Positions 21,591 through 33,800 of a stretch of 64,000 nt of DNA are shown here, piece by piece. The position numbers and the translations under genes were made by a program. Source of the stretch: Diphasiastrum complanatum. Taxonomy: Eukaryota > Streptophyta > Lycopodiopsida > Lycopodiales > Lycopodiaceae. The notes below the pieces were generated by a model. That model made no database searches and was not told the DNA's origin. It saw only the letters and a program-made list of their open reading frames with translations. Position 1 is the stretch's first letter, and each line of letters starts with the position of its first letter. The stretch covers positions 24,575 through 88,574 of the forward strand of contig MU832072.1 of assembly GCA_029204225.1 (NCBI GenBank). Reading direction: 5' to 3'.

Positions 21591-22375
21591 AAGGGTATGT
21601 GTTTGGGTTTTAGAGTTTAGGATAAGGTGTTTGGGAAAAAGAGTTTATGGTGAGGGATAAGGCGTCAAAGGAATCAAGATTTTGGATTTGTAGTAAGGGA
21701 TCTAGGTAAATGGATTTGGGATAATGGAGGTTAAAATAACAAATCTAGCGAAAGGGATTTGATAAGGGGCTTTGAAATAAGAGATCTAAGAAAGGGGGCT
21801 TAGGGATCTAGCTTACATGATTTAATTTAAGACATCCAGGGAAAGGGGCTTACTGTTTTGGATTTAGAGTTTAGGATAAAGCATCTAGGGAAAAGAGTTT
21901 TTCATGAGAGGTAAGGAGTCTAGGGCTCAGAATTTCAGATTTGGAGTAAGGGATCTAGGAAAATGGATTTGGAGTAAGGGGCTTTAAGATAATGGATCTA
22001 GGAAAAGGGGGATTTGGAATAAGAGATGTAGGAGGGATTCAGTTTAAAAGATTTAAGATAAGTCATCTAGGAAAAGGGTCTTAGTGTTATGGATTTAGAG
22101 TTTAGGGTAAGGCCTCTAGCTAGGAAAAGAGTTTATGGCGATGGGTAAGGAGCTAGGGATCAGGATTTCAACTTTGGAGTAAGGGATCTAGGGAAATGGA
22201 TTTGGGGTAAGGGGCTTTAAGATAACAGATCTATAAAAAGGGATTTAGGGTAAGGGGCTTTGGGATAAGAGATCTAGTAACTAGGGAATATTGTTTATGG
22301 TGAGGGGTAAGGAGTCTAGAGCTCAAGATTTTGGATTTGGAGTAAGAGACCTAGGCAAATGGATTTGGGAATGTT
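21591..22375 (+). repeat. G/A-rich degenerate tandem array
   Basis: Almost 800 bp of purine-rich plus strand is built from variants of ggatttgggrtaaggggctt, gggatctagg, gttttggatttagagtttagg and gggtaaggagtctaggg. Anchor copies of the taaggagtctaggg type lie near 21651, 21911, 22142 and 22305, so the longer unit varies from about 160 to 260 bp. Single stretches resemble degenerate plant telomere repeats (TTTAGGG), but no perfect run exists. Confidence 0.75.
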
Positions 22376-22448
22376 TGCTGGTAATTGACACGCTTTCGAT
22401 CATTAACCATCCGTTTCACTTATGCTGCTCACCATTTCTTTGATTTTT

Positions 22449-22557
22449 GACATAGTATCAGAGCTCATTTCTGATAACCTATCAATTTTTGACATGTTAT
22501 CAGAGCTCATTTTTGATAACCTACCGATTTCTGACATGGTATCAGAGCAGGTGGTTC
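22449..22557 (+). repeat. Triplicated 42-bp module ending in a primer binding site
   Basis: Three units with an exact 42-bp period start gacatagtatcagagc (22449), gacatgttatcagagc (22491) and gacatggtatcagagc (22533). Each contains ctcattt.tgataacct. The last holds the perfect primer binding site TGGTATCAGAGC at 22537-22548, upstream of a copia gag. The same module stands inverted at 26045-26085. Confidence 0.85.
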
Positions 22558-22680
22558 AGTAATCTGCATTTCTATTGTGAATTATCAATATTGTTTTTTC
22601 CAAGACGTATTTCAACAAGTGCGTAGCCAACAATATTCCGATATCGTCGTTTCTACCAACGATGTCGTTACTATACCAGA

Positions 22681-23010
22681 ATGGATCCATCTTCTAGTTC
22701 ATCTCTGATTGACAAACTCGACGGAGAGAACTACCAACTCTAGAAGTTCAAGATGAGAGTCATTCTACTAGCCAAAGAAATGTGGGACATAGTTGATGGT
22801 ACTGAAGTTTATTACAAAAATACTTCCAAAAGACAATGTGATGTCAGGAACATGAAAAGAAGCTCAAAATATGTTGAGCAAGCTTGGAATGGATTATTAA
22901 CAAGGATTGAGTGTGCCACAAAAAATGTTACGTCATTTTTCAGTCATTCCATGACTACAATGTTAGTTTTGATGCAGATTTTTGGCACAACTGGTAGATT
23001 GGCATGCTAA
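22681..23010 (+). pseudogene. Copia gag N-terminal fragment
   Basis: It begins with ATG at 22681 (MDPSSSSSLIDKLDGENYQL), followed by an in-frame TAG and then KFKMRVILLAKEMWDIVDGT and WNGLLTRIECATKNV, the pattern of copia Gag (DUF4219/UBN2). The primer binding site lies 130 bp upstream. The fragment ends near 23010 and is followed by CACTA-like sequence, so the rest of the element is lost or displaced. Confidence 0.8.
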
Positions 23011-23089
23011 GAATCGATCTACGAATGATGTAATGCAGTTACCAAGTGACACTAGAAAGAGATTTTTCAATTTTTTTTATGGATATACA

Positions 23090-23340
23090 AGTTCATCTTC
23101 TCATGCATGTGGTTTTAGAAATTTCCATTGCTGGCTCCGTGCACACTAGATGGATGTTCTACCTTAGTGTTTTATGAAAGTTCTAAAAGACTTTGTGAGA
23201 CAAAAAGCAAGGCCGAAAGATAGCAGCGTAGAAGGCCTGTTCAAGAATCATTGTCTTGCATCATAGAATATAGCTTGCAAATACACCCAAGCACACCATT
23301 GGTATGGCGAGATGAACAAGATGAACGTGTTAAAGGTGAA
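23090..23340 (+). pseudogene. CACTA transposase scrap (DUF4218 region)
   Basis: Across two frames the plus strand reads AGSVHTRWMFYLSVL and then LKDFVRQKARPKDSSVEG. This is the DUF4218 motif of CACTA (En/Spm) Tnp2 proteins, where a GPV.YRWMYPFER-type phrase is followed by LK.YVRN.ARPEGSIAEGY. The relic at 38930-39010 reads LKGFVRQRPRPEGSMAEG. Frameshifts and stops make it a pseudogene. Confidence 0.7.
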
Positions 23341-25340
23341 TTACCATAAGGAAAAGACGTCATAAAAAAAAATGACAACACTATTACGTGAAGAAATTGG
23401 AACGTTCGTTTTATATAATTGAGAAATAATGGACAAGTGGATTTCAAAGCACGAAGAAGCCAAAAAGGAAGAAAGTGTGGCCTTGAGATGCAGAAAACAA
23501 AATTACTCTTATAGAAGAAGGAACATGACGGTGACTCACCAATCACACGAGAATGACAAGCTGTTAGAACAATTACCTTCTTGATGCACATGTGAATGGA
23601 TTTATGATACTCTCGAGAAAACAATAGAAAATGGTGAACACATGACAAACGAAGAGTGAAAATTCGTTCGCAGTTGTTCATGGCAGGTCAATAATGTTTT
23701 ATTTTTAAAAGGGTGATATGAAATTGTTTATTCTAGGTCTAAATCCTAAGCCCTAATATGTTCAAGATATGTTGTGCTAAATGTTCACGATATGTTGTAC
23801 TAGTACAAAACATACAATGTTATGTGAGCCTATGGATATCACTTTCGTGTTGAGGGTATTAATGTCAACAGATGCATTTTGGTATTATGACAAACTTTCA
23901 ACAAGAGAGTCGATCTAGTGCAAATGACACAAACATCATTTCAGGTTGCCTAGAAGGTAAATTGTTCAAACTTGATGCTTGTGTTGTTGCACCAAGTTGG
24001 ATGTATGAAAAAGAAGCAATTGTCAATGCAAGAGGTATGGCACAAGAGATTGGGGCATCTCTAAATCAACTAGTTTAGTTGAGATATTTTGGCAATTTTG
24101 AGGCCAACATGAAATTTCAACTTAGAGATAGATTTTGTTATGTCAATCGGAATAGAGTGCTGATTTCTCAAGGATAATTGGTTTTGGATTCACTAGATGT
24201 CAAAACTGGTGGTAGAGTGCTTTTCCACTAGTTGGTCTTTTGTAATATTGCTTCTAATTAGTGTTTGATTCATTTACTATTTCCTGATTTTTGAGAATTC
24301 CTATCGGATGTGGAATTATTTTTGCTTGTTAATGGAGGGTTCACTAACATGCAAAAGTCCATAATGTTCAAGGTGTTGGATTCATTTTAATTCAGCTATG
24401 TTTATTGATTCTGTCTTGATTTATCCTGGAGCTTAAACAAGTTATAGCTAAGGATATTTCAATCTAACAAACTGCATGTTGATTGTTGTGGGTTATTTTA
24501 CATTATTCCTCCTGTGGAACCTGCAGTTTGTAAACATAGAATTGAATTGCAAGTAAAATTCTCTGCTAATAAAAAGAAATTGTTGACTGAGATTGGTCAG
24601 AACTGTATCTCCTTAGAGTTAATGTGCCCTGCAAAATAATTCTTCGTATTGTTTTGTGGAACATGTAAAACTTTGGAGATTGCTAGAGTGTTCTTGGTTG
24701 ATGTAAACCCAGTGAAAGAACAATCTGGGTCGGGGAACTGTTGGCCTAATCATGCTTGAAGACTCTGGTGGGTTGTCTTCTCTTAATCCTTGAAATTCTG
24801 TTTCCTGCAAGTGGGACCAGAAGGATGTTATGTGATTCTGTAGCCCTCTCCCAAAATCTTGCCTTCATTTTTTAGGCCTGTTAACAGATTTTGTAGATGT
24901 GTTTGGGAAGACAACATTGGAGACATGAATATGGTCATAATCAAGCCTGATTGGTTGCATGCCAATCGTTCTTTCCCCGTAACACTTGCAGTTTTGTGCA
25001 TGGAAGGCTGCCTCGGACTAATTCCCTGGTTGGCTGGAAAAATCAGAGCGCCACTGTCGAATCAGCTGCCTCTGAACTTCGTGGAGAATTAGCCACAGGA
25101 AAACGCGGCAAATGAAACATTTTCCCAAAGATGGCATCAGTTTGGTTGCAGGCTGGTAACAGATATGTTTCCCAGTGTAGGCTGTAGGTGGACGTGCCAT
25201 AGGATGAAGCTAAAAAGCATTGATGGATCAATGATGGTTCCATCCTTTTTTGCCATCTCTATAATAGGTTCACTGCGCTATCAACGAGGCTGGTGAAGTC
25301 GTTTGAGGTCTTCACAATGGTTGTGACAAAATGTAGCACG
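23341..25340. other. No supported gene
   Basis: Unassigned sequence. One plus-strand frame (23872-24078) contains GCLEGKLFKLDACVV, loosely like the pre-integrase part of copia Pol, and could be a scrap of one. A frame at 24859-25092 has no motif I know. Confidence 0.35.
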
Positions 25341-25355
25341 TGATCCTACGTGAGA

Positions 25356-25357
<2 letters not shown>

Positions 25358-25396
<39 letters not shown>
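25358..25396 (+). repeat. (TC)n microsatellite
   Basis: About nineteen TC units. An ATG follows 7 bases later (25400), with a 56-codon frame beginning MVVVVEKLSGGKRDGGLL and a possible splice donor (ATAG/GTATAAG) near 25540. CT tracts are common in plant 5' untranslated regions, so a first exon is possible but unproved. Confidence 0.85.
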
Positions 25397-25398
<2 letters not shown>

Positions 25399-26044
25399 CT
25401 ATGGTGGTCGTGGTTGAGAAGCTTTCTGGAGGCAAGAGGGATGGCGGGCTATTGCGTTTTGTGTGGCCACCCTTAACTCATTGTTTAGCTAGTAAACTCC
25501 TAGGGTTTCTTGCATACATAAGCCTTCATCCTTGCATAGGTATAAGCATGTTTTTTTTCCTTTTATAAGGTAAGAGACTAAGCTTTTCGCTTGATGCAAT
25601 AAAGTTTTGATGGGAATTTGTGATTAGCTAGTACTATTTGTTTAGTATATTAGTATGGGTTGATTGATTGCACTATGAATCTTAGTCCAGTTCTAATCAC
25701 GGTTAAGGTTGTCGTTGGTTTGATAAGGTGATTTCTTTTTTTTTTAAATCCATCTAACCTGATAATTGAGAATGCCGATTCTCTAGACCTTGATAGTGAA
25801 AATGGGTGAAGGGATAATTTTTGCCTGGATTTAATCCTAACTAACAATTTTAGAACTAGGTTCATAAATTTGGGATTAATGGCAAAAATATCGTTTGCAA
25901 GAAGGGGGTATTTGACAAGTACCCATCGATTGGAATTTGATTTCCGAGTACCGTACTTTGGAGTAGCATTACTCCCAGTGAAATGAGTTAAATAAGGTTC
26001 ATAGAGTTTTTAAATCTATATATCTTTTTGACTGATGAATTTGT

Positions 26045-26085
26045 CGAAAATCGGTAGGTTATCAGAAATGAGCTCTGATACCAAA
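26045..26085 (-). repeat. Inverted copy of the primer-binding-site module
   Basis: The minus strand reads tggtatcagagctcatttct then gataacctaccgatttt, matching the 42-bp module triplicated at 22449-22557. It probably marks the leader of a lost minus-strand retroelement. Confidence 0.7.
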
Positions 26086-26233
26086 ATAGTATTGTTGTTA
26101 TAAAAATTGATGCATAACCCTAGCAAAAATGGGTGTCTAAATCCTTCTTAACAGTATAATTTATTTAGGGTTTATGCATACTTGAACAATGACGTAACAC
26201 TATTAGAACTCCATTTATACGTAACGTGTAAGT

Positions 26234-26850
26234 TTAGAAAGAAAAGTGTTGTTGCCAGTAAAAAAAAAGATGCTCTTGGATACAAGGGAGTGTCAGCTTC
26301 TTTGTGTTAAAATATCTCATTTTCATCATCGATATGCAACTCTTCACTTTCATCCTTGTTCTCTCCACCCATTGAGTGTGCATGTTCATTGTCAGTGTGG
26401 GTTGTAAAATATGATTCAAACATGTCATAGCTTCTTCTATTTGTTTCATTCTTTGTTCTCTTAGTTGTATCAAGACTTTTCTTTGATTGGAATTCAATAT
26501 GGACAGATCGAGACCCTCTAATGACATTCAATGGTTTGCCTAAACAAGCCGACATAAAATGTGTCATTTGAATAAGTCAATGGAAACCTAAATATTCTAA
26601 TATTCAAAAAATTCAAGCAAACCTCAATCTCTTCTAGATTTAATGTTTGATCATCCACTCTACTTTCACACTTCGACAAGTGTTCATTGAAAATGTGTCT
26701 TTGGCACATTGCTTGTCCGTTGCATTTGACGCAAGTGCGACACGTTCATTTTTTATAATAGTAATCCTACAAAAAATTGCAATCATGTTTTTTCTCGCAA
26801 AAATCGATAATAGTTGACACAAAGTTGTAGAAACATTATTAAAAAACAAT
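26234..26850 (-). other. Possible coding remnant with a Cys/His cluster
   Basis: In one minus-strand frame (about 26737-26665) the translation reads CVKCNGQAMC, then HIFNEHLSKC, a Cys/His spacing reminiscent of a BED-type zinc finger of hAT transposases. Further on, an acidic frame (26567-26307) reads DMFESYFTT. Neither part is long enough to name. Could be a hAT relic. Confidence 0.2.
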
Positions 26851-28959
26851 TATACGATAATGAATAATTCAGGTGATGATGTATGCAAGCTAGGTATTTT
26901 GGCCACTATCGTTAATGTCTTTTGTTTTTCCATTCTTACAAATTTTATAAATGATGATCTACAATTGTTTAGATACAGAATTGCAAATCAAAATGTTGTC
27001 TAGCTTGATGAACAACATCTAGTAGAAAGTTTGTATGAGGCTGTCTTTTTAGAGCATGTATGACCCATAGAAGGGACTAATTACGTGATGTATTTTAATC
27101 TTTACCAATTTGATATACTTAGTAACATTGTCGATATTGAAAATACAAGTCACTTAGATGATTGATGTTCTCATCATCCATAGGTTTTTTATTGATGTTT
27201 AAACATATATTGCAAATGTTTCAAGTTGTATTTAAAATTTTGCTTGCTCAAGATATTTTCCAGAAATTGGTAACATTTGAAATACATGTTACCAAAGCAT
27301 TTCAATTATCCAACATCCGCAGATATTCTCATTTATTTTATTACTTTGTTAATTTTTTGGTCCATTGTGTAGGTTGCAAGTCTATTGCATTTTTTAAGAC
27401 ATTTTTGCATCATTGTTGCATGCATGTCTATTCTATTACTTTGCTATATTTTTTGTGGACACAACCATGAGTGGTAGTGGTAGCATCCGTCGTAGGAGCA
27501 GGTCAACATATGAAAATTACACTGCTGGGCCTAGTAGGATCCATGTCATTCGAACAAAGGGCGACAATTCTGAATCTATTGACCACACAAGAAGGCGCCA
27601 CATGTGGACCTTCATCTTCACCTCCTAGATTCAAGTCTACTTCCAACCCTAACTACAATCTGAATGCCGAAGGGGATGTAGTGAGAGATGAAAAGAAAAC
27701 AATTTTTATTAATAAATTGCATTTGTTATGTTCCCGTTATTTTGACCACCATGGAGAATCAAAATTCAAGATTATGCATGAGACATGAGACATGAGACAT
27801 GAGTTGGACATGAGACATAAAGTCTCACAACATTATGCAATATATATGATTTTCTTTAATAATTTTGGTTTACTGTTCAAATTTCAATGATTTGTGAGTA
27901 AATCTAATGTTTTCATATGTTTGAAACACATTGTATGCTTTGTAATTATTTTCATTATAGAATATATGCTTTAAATTGATATTCACTAAGTCAATTAAAA
28001 AATGAAGTTGTTCTTATTCAAGAGTATATGTTTCTATTTGATATTCACTTAGTTAATTCAAGAGTTCACTGATTTTTTATTCTTGTTCCCATGATGAAAC
28101 AACAATTTAATTGAGTAATAATGTTACTATTATGACCTTCTCTTAGGTGTAATAAGATTAGAGTAATGCCATCCAGAAGTATTCCAATATTTACTTTTTA
28201 AATCTTAGGTAGATTTTTTGACATAGTTTCTGTCAAATCCTTCGACATTCCGAAATGTGAAGAAATTTTTTTTACTATTGTACGTCGCAAAACATGACGG
28301 AAACCAGTGACCACCAGAGTGTGTTGTTGTGCTATCTTTAGATGATTTGCAGAAAAGTTCTATCTTAATTTTAATTCAATATAACTTTGTAATTTAATTT
28401 CAACCATAAATTTTTTGTTGATTTGGCAATCATATCTTAGTTTTTTTCCCAAAAGTCTTAGTTTGCACATATGAAGAGGACTTGCAATCATAAGAACTTT
28501 CAATAAACAATCAAAGATCATGCATACTCATCAAGTAACAACCGAGATGGCCAAAAATTGAAGCAAAAGAACTACTTGGGTGTCATTGACAAGAACGAAG
28601 TAGTTGATCAACAATTCATTTTGCGAAGGTGCTTGCTTATACAGTTAGAGGAGACGTCATTGCATCATAAGTACATCATCCTATGGATACAACCAAGAAT
28701 TTGTATCTAGACCTCAATTCACCTACATAGAAATGTTGATTCCTCTCATCTCACACAATCGAAGAGCAGCTTTTGAGTGAACTCCTAGACTTGTTAGACA
28801 TTCTTTGCTCGTTATTAGGCATGAGAAAAAATTCTTTTCCACTACGTTGTCCGATATGTCGTAGCCACCTGTTGAACAATTCCCGAGACTATGTAAAAAC
28901 ATGAATAAAACTTTGGATGCCAAGCTAACCAACCAAACCAACCCCTAAAGATTAAAGAT
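26851..28959. other. No supported gene
   Basis: AT-rich sequence without recognised genes. The frame 27471-27788 (106 codons) is open but matches nothing I know. A short string at about 28563-28650 (QKNYLGVIDKNEVVD) is vaguely like the DUF4216 part of CACTA proteins. Confidence 0.35.
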
Positions 28960-29115
28960 CGATTATTCGGGTGAATCACTCCAAAAGTAGAATAATCCAA
29001 CACTCTCCCTTAATCTGAATCCATGAATGCTTTGACTTTCAAACTTAGTGAAAATATCTGCTGCCATATTTTGCGTTCGAAAGTGCTGCAATTTCATCTT
29101 TTTGTCGAGAACTTT
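28960..29115 (-). pseudogene. Copia-1-type RNase H tail, polypurine tract and LTR start
   Basis: On the minus strand a RNase H end with MAADIFTKFES (29070-29035) is followed by the tract attaagggagag and the LTR start TGTTGGATTATTC. This is the same arrangement as Copia-1 at 16985-18330, but here the LTR follows closely, without the palindrome-rich insert. The LTR diverges from Copia-1 after about 15 bp. Confidence 0.75.
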
Positions 29116-30885
29116 GCTTATGACATAGTGCTATTTATTTATTCTGAGAATATATTAGTGAGTTTCTTTATTTTAATTAAGCCAACTTGGAAGGTCATTA
29201 GTATTATCCAATGACCTTGGAAATATCACATGAATGGTTAACCAACTTGTTTTCCAATTTATGGTTTCTCTTCCTTGGCTAATCAATAATCCTTTTCTAT
29301 TTATGCAAGTCAATTTTACTAAGAAGTAACACATTCTATGGCCAATAAAGAAAATCTTCAAATAAGTGATCTATGTAAATGTGTTGGAACATTAACTATA
29401 TTAAGTTACATTGATGTAGGTCGTATCTGGAGTGATATGACCTATTGGAAACTCATGTAGTTTCCTATTGAAAGGGAGAGAGGCAGGGTAATAGAAATGT
29501 TATCTAAGAAAAACATCTATAATGTAGATTCTAGGAAGAATTTATAATATGTACAGATCATTAAGGACCTGTTTTGAAACTAAGAATCGATAGGATATTG
29601 AGAATTTTTTAAGTATTCTTGTTCAAATCTAGTTAGAAGATGTAAGGAAAGAAAAATTAGAAAACATTTTGTAATGGAAGAGATATTGATTATGAATCCG
29701 ATCGATTTGTACCAAAACTAGCAAAAAATAATTTGTTGATACTTGTTCCTTGTGGGTTGAGATCAGCTTGAACTTAATAAGAACTAGGATTTATGAGTTT
29801 ATGCAAGGAATGAAATTCCCTCTTAACAATATATTGTTTTGCAATAATCTTTGATCAAAATTTTGGTCACAAAATAGCATTCTTTGAGAAAGATTTTCTC
29901 TTAAAATTAACTAGGTTATAACATTCTCAGTTAAAAGTGTGTTGTTTACAGATTATGTGAGATTTGTAGAGATGTGCTATCATGTAGTGAATCATTGTGA
30001 TATGATAAATTCTTTGTACAAATTTTTAGTCTTGTGGATCTACAATGTGTTTCTTGGATTGAGTTCGTATGCATGCATAAACTAGTCGATAAAACATAGG
30101 CATATTGATGAGAATTATTAGGAGACAATTACTCGCAGGTTAATAATGATATCTCAATGAGAACTACTTATTGGCCTAGGATGGATTTAGAACCAAATTG
30201 AATGTGGTGTTTTGAAATTGGGCTCACACCTAAAGATTCAAAAATTTCTAAATCAGGTACAACTAACCAAATTAAGAGTGTTACTTCTGAATCAGTTGTT
30301 TGAATCTACAGAGTAAGATCATTTATTGATATTGTAGTTTATATGTATTGCTTATAAGTCGCAATCTTATGAGCCATTTTGGATTCATTCAAAGGGTCAT
30401 GTGCATAGAATACACGAGAACTTTTGGCTTCATTTTTTTTCCGAATGTAAAAAGATGGAATGTTATCCCGAAAACTCGAATAGAGTTGGATAGTTGATAG
30501 TAACCAAATGTCAGAACTTCACATAATGAAGTTTCAATAAATCTTAAGTTATTCTAGATTAGAACTTAAGAGTAATAGAATCTAGATGCATTCTAGAATA
30601 TTGGACCTTAACTTTAAAATGACACTTTGTGTCATGACTAGTGTAAGGAAATTTTGTGGATTACAATTCTTATATACGGATTGTAAGTGAGTGTTTAAGT
30701 CCAAAAATTTCCTTGTGGAAAGGACTTTTTAGAGTAACTCATATCTCATCTAAGAATACTAATATTCGCATCTTTTATAATCAAGTATGGAATAAAGATC
30801 TAATGAATCATAGTTCAGATCCTAGTTTATACTTGATCATTAGGAGGAGACTTCAAGGATGGGTTACCGTGGACGAATAAACAAG
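29116..30885. other. No supported gene
   Basis: Sequence upstream of a gypsy integrase remnant, in the position where gypsy reverse transcriptase and RNase H would lie, but I cannot read either. Frames of up to 74 codons carry no motif. Confidence 0.35.
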
Positions 30886-31475
30886 ATGATGTGATGTAAT
30901 TTGGGTAGTTGTCAACTGTCTTACCAAATTGGATACATTTATTTTAGTAAAGGCCATCGTAAAAGCTTTTGATTTAGCTCAGATATTTGTACAATATCTA
31001 TTTAGGCTTCACAAATTACCAAGTGACATTGTGAGTGATCGTGATCCGAATCTCACTGATTACTTTTGGTCGGCCGTATTTGCTAAACCAGATACAACAT
31101 TGAGCTTGAGTTCTTTTGATTATCTCGAAATGGATGGCTAGACTTAAAGAATTAATCAGACAATGGAACAAATGCTTCGGGCATATGTTTCTTAACAACA
31201 ATCTCATTGGGAGAAATACTTTCTCTTGATTGAGAGCATTCAGATACCAGTTTTAGGTTGTATATGCTTATATACAGTTTTGAACCTAGATCTCCCATTG
31301 CAGTTGAAACTCGATCGATCAAGTTTCAAAACATAGCGGATTTCCTACATGACATGCAAGAAGTACTACACATGTGAGAATGTCCAATGTGCCCAAGATA
31401 GAGACAGACATTATGCTAATCTAAAAAGATCACCTTAAGATCCACTTGATTTTGACAAGGAACCACTATAACACA
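30886..31475 (+). pseudogene. Ty3/gypsy integrase remnant
   Basis: The translation reads IWVVVNCLTKLDTFILVKAI, then LFRLHKLPSDIVSDRDPNLT, FWSAVF, NQTMEQMLRAYVS and HWEKYFLLIE. This is the typical gypsy integrase core (usually VDRLTKSAHFIP, LHGLP..IVSDRD, FW..L and NQ.LEQ.LR). Further on, IADFLHDMQEVL and AQDRDRHYA follow, as in the integrase C-terminal region. In-frame stops after EMDG and elsewhere make it a relic. It ends before the alpha LTR at 31558. Confidence 0.85.
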
Positions 31476-31545
31476 CTCTATAATTGAGACACCTCCATAT
31501 TACTCACTAGAATTGGCTTCTCCTCCAAATATAGCCTGCAACAAA

Positions 31546-31557
31546 GCTCTAATACCA
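31546..31557 (-). promoter_or_regulatory. Primer binding site variant
   Basis: The minus strand reads TGGTATTAGAGC directly after the LTR end CTTTTCATA. It differs by one base from the standard TGGTATCAGAGC. It marks the adjacent LTR as a 5' LTR of a minus-strand element whose body below is gone. Confidence 0.75.
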
Positions 31558-32196
31558 TATGAAAAGATTAGATCACAAAGATCTAATTTCTCCCTTTGAT
31601 CTTTAGCTAATTTGGAGAGCACATCTAGCCTCAGTACCAATGTAGAAATCATGCATCACACATAGAAGATGAAAACTCAACAAAAACTTGTCATAAAAAC
31701 TTAGATATAATATGCTACTATCCATATCCGTACAACAGCCATACAATATCAGTAATCACATGTGTGGATTCATATACATAAGATAAACAACATTCTCCAC
31801 ACAAAATTTCACTATATCACCACCAAGATGCAAGAGATTAATGTAGACCAAAAGAGATATCTTCCATAAGAATGAATGAGTAAAAAATAAAAGAGCTAAA
31901 TTAATCCCATGCTTGTATGCCTATTTATATTAGCCTCTTGACTATTTAGATGATTTTGCCTAAGCTTATTAACTTATAAAAGTTTTTAGGTACTTGCCAA
32001 AACCTAGATCTAACTTGACTAGATTCAATGTATCTCTTCTAACCAATTAGGGTAGGTCCAAATCCTACCTAATCCACCTACATACTTAATATTTTTAGTC
32101 CTTATTGACATAAAGAAATGTATCCCTAAGTTGAAAATTCACTTTGGCCTCCAAATTACCAAATTAGACAACTTAACTAGTTGACGATTTTTCACA
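31558..32196 (-). mobile_element. LTR, family alpha, about 639 bp (5' LTR)
   Basis: The ends are TGTGAAAAATCG (minus, at 32196) and TTTTCATA (31558), and the body shares caatgtagaaa, cattctccacacaaaa and ttgactaga...caatgtatct blocks with other alpha LTRs. The mutated end (CATA for CACA) suggests age. Confidence 0.7.
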
Positions 32197-33800
32197 CTTA
32201 TCACTGTCTACTTATTTACTATAGTTTAAAATGTAGAAAGTAGAAAGTTCTTCTTGTAACCACTCACTTAGAGCTAAACACATCATTTACAAGCATTGAT
32301 TAGATGATAAACTTTGTTATTTTCTATATCAAAGTGTAGGATCAGAATAAGAAAAAAAACATCAAAATTAAAATCAATACAGAGAGTGAGAGCAGTCGAA
32401 GACAATAGAGAGGTTGACTTATCTATCAATTGTATCTTCGATCAACTGAAGTAGCATAGTAGGATCATAGCGCTCAACACACAACTATTGTGAACCTCAT
32501 CGGTCACATGATTCCTTTCATGATCTGATCGCAATAGCTTCAATTCACAAATTCTCTATTATCTATGTATGTGTTAATCATATGATGAATGCTCTCATGT
32601 TCCTTCTCTCTCTAAATCTGACATGTTCATATTCCATAGATTAACGTAGAATATCAGTAGAAGAATGCATGGCTATCATAGATGCCTAAATTATTCGCAC
32701 ACTTCATGGTTGTCATTGACACCTATGTATGATATATCATTACCTAGCGATTTTACTGAACATTGAACGATCCTATATTAAGTAAAATTATTATTTTCTT
32801 CTTGAGGAGAACCCGCTACGTCATGGAATATCCCCAATGTTAGAGGATAGGATTAAGTTCTTCAAAAAATAAAGTATTACCAATTCTATACAAAGGGCCA
32901 TGCTGAAGTAGGGGGAAAACAGTTTATGAGGATACATTAGGCTAACGTTCTTAGTTTGATAGATAAAAGTAGCGGATGGCTAGAATTCATTATTTTAATA
33001 TGGCTCATTTTCTCTACTTAGCTCATCATTATGACTTGAGAGACCTTATGCATATTGTAGTTGTTTAAGAAAGGATATGGAGCTCATCAATTGGGCTTTG
33101 CTCCCTTCATTAAAGATTTGGATTCACTTCACAAGGTGGAGGCTTGAACTTCATGGATTGCCAAAGAAGGGATTGCCAAATTTGACTAAACAAAATAAAC
33201 ATTCATGATCTGGAATAAAGACTATATTCAAAGGGTAAGGGAATTTGTGAGGTTACAATAGGTAAATGTGATTGGTTTGGCATTCAATATAGAACAGATG
33301 GAAGGAACCCACACTTTCATTTGGTTGATATCTGAAAGTTTATTCATTGTTATGACTTGTAGAGGCCTCCATGTATTGCGTGTCCTTTTCTTAAAAACTT
33401 TCTAGAGCTCATCAATTGGACTCTACCCCCATCCTCCATCTTTTGGTCTAGGCTTATAGAATGTTGTGCATTTTTGGACTAGTGTTCTTTCTTTTGTATG
33501 TCCTCATTTTGCTTTGCATATTTGAGTGACCTCAAGGACACAAAGGATGATCTCATGCAGAAAGAGAGTCCTAACCAATCCACCACTTTTGGAGAAATTG
33601 GTTTCAGGCTTTCTTGAAAGTTGTATCATATATACTTTATTTCACTTACAACACATTAGAAATTTACATACATACATACATATATATATACATATATAAT
33701 GCTTATATTCAAAATCGGAGCTTGGTGGGAGAACATTTTTATCATACCAACAAGTTATCAGCCTTTATAAGTTCATGAGTACTGATAACAAGTAGCGGAG
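32197..33800. other. No supported gene; 3' flank of the FBL3-like gene
   Basis: No coding region is recognised. At about 33105 and 33415 the phrase gagctcatcaattgg recurs, so an old repeat is likely. A (TACA/TATA)n stretch lies at about 33664-33700. The last 100 bp before 33801 are probably the 3' untranslated region of the gene. Confidence 0.45.

Noticed and set aside
21591-22375. True interstitial telomere array
   Set aside because: TTTAGGG-like strings are present but never in perfect tandem; the unit is longer and variable.
23241-23681. 146-codon minus-strand frame
   Set aside because: It lies opposite a CACTA scrap on the plus strand and has no motif; the coding signal is on the other strand.
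25400-25565. First exon of a gene after the (TC)n tract
   Set aside because: Plausible start and donor, but no downstream exon could be recognised, so it is only mentioned with the microsatellite.
31546-31557. tRNA gene suggested by the primer binding site
   Set aside because: Only the 12-base complement is present, with no cloverleaf; the same holds for the sites at 10366, 22537 and 26072.
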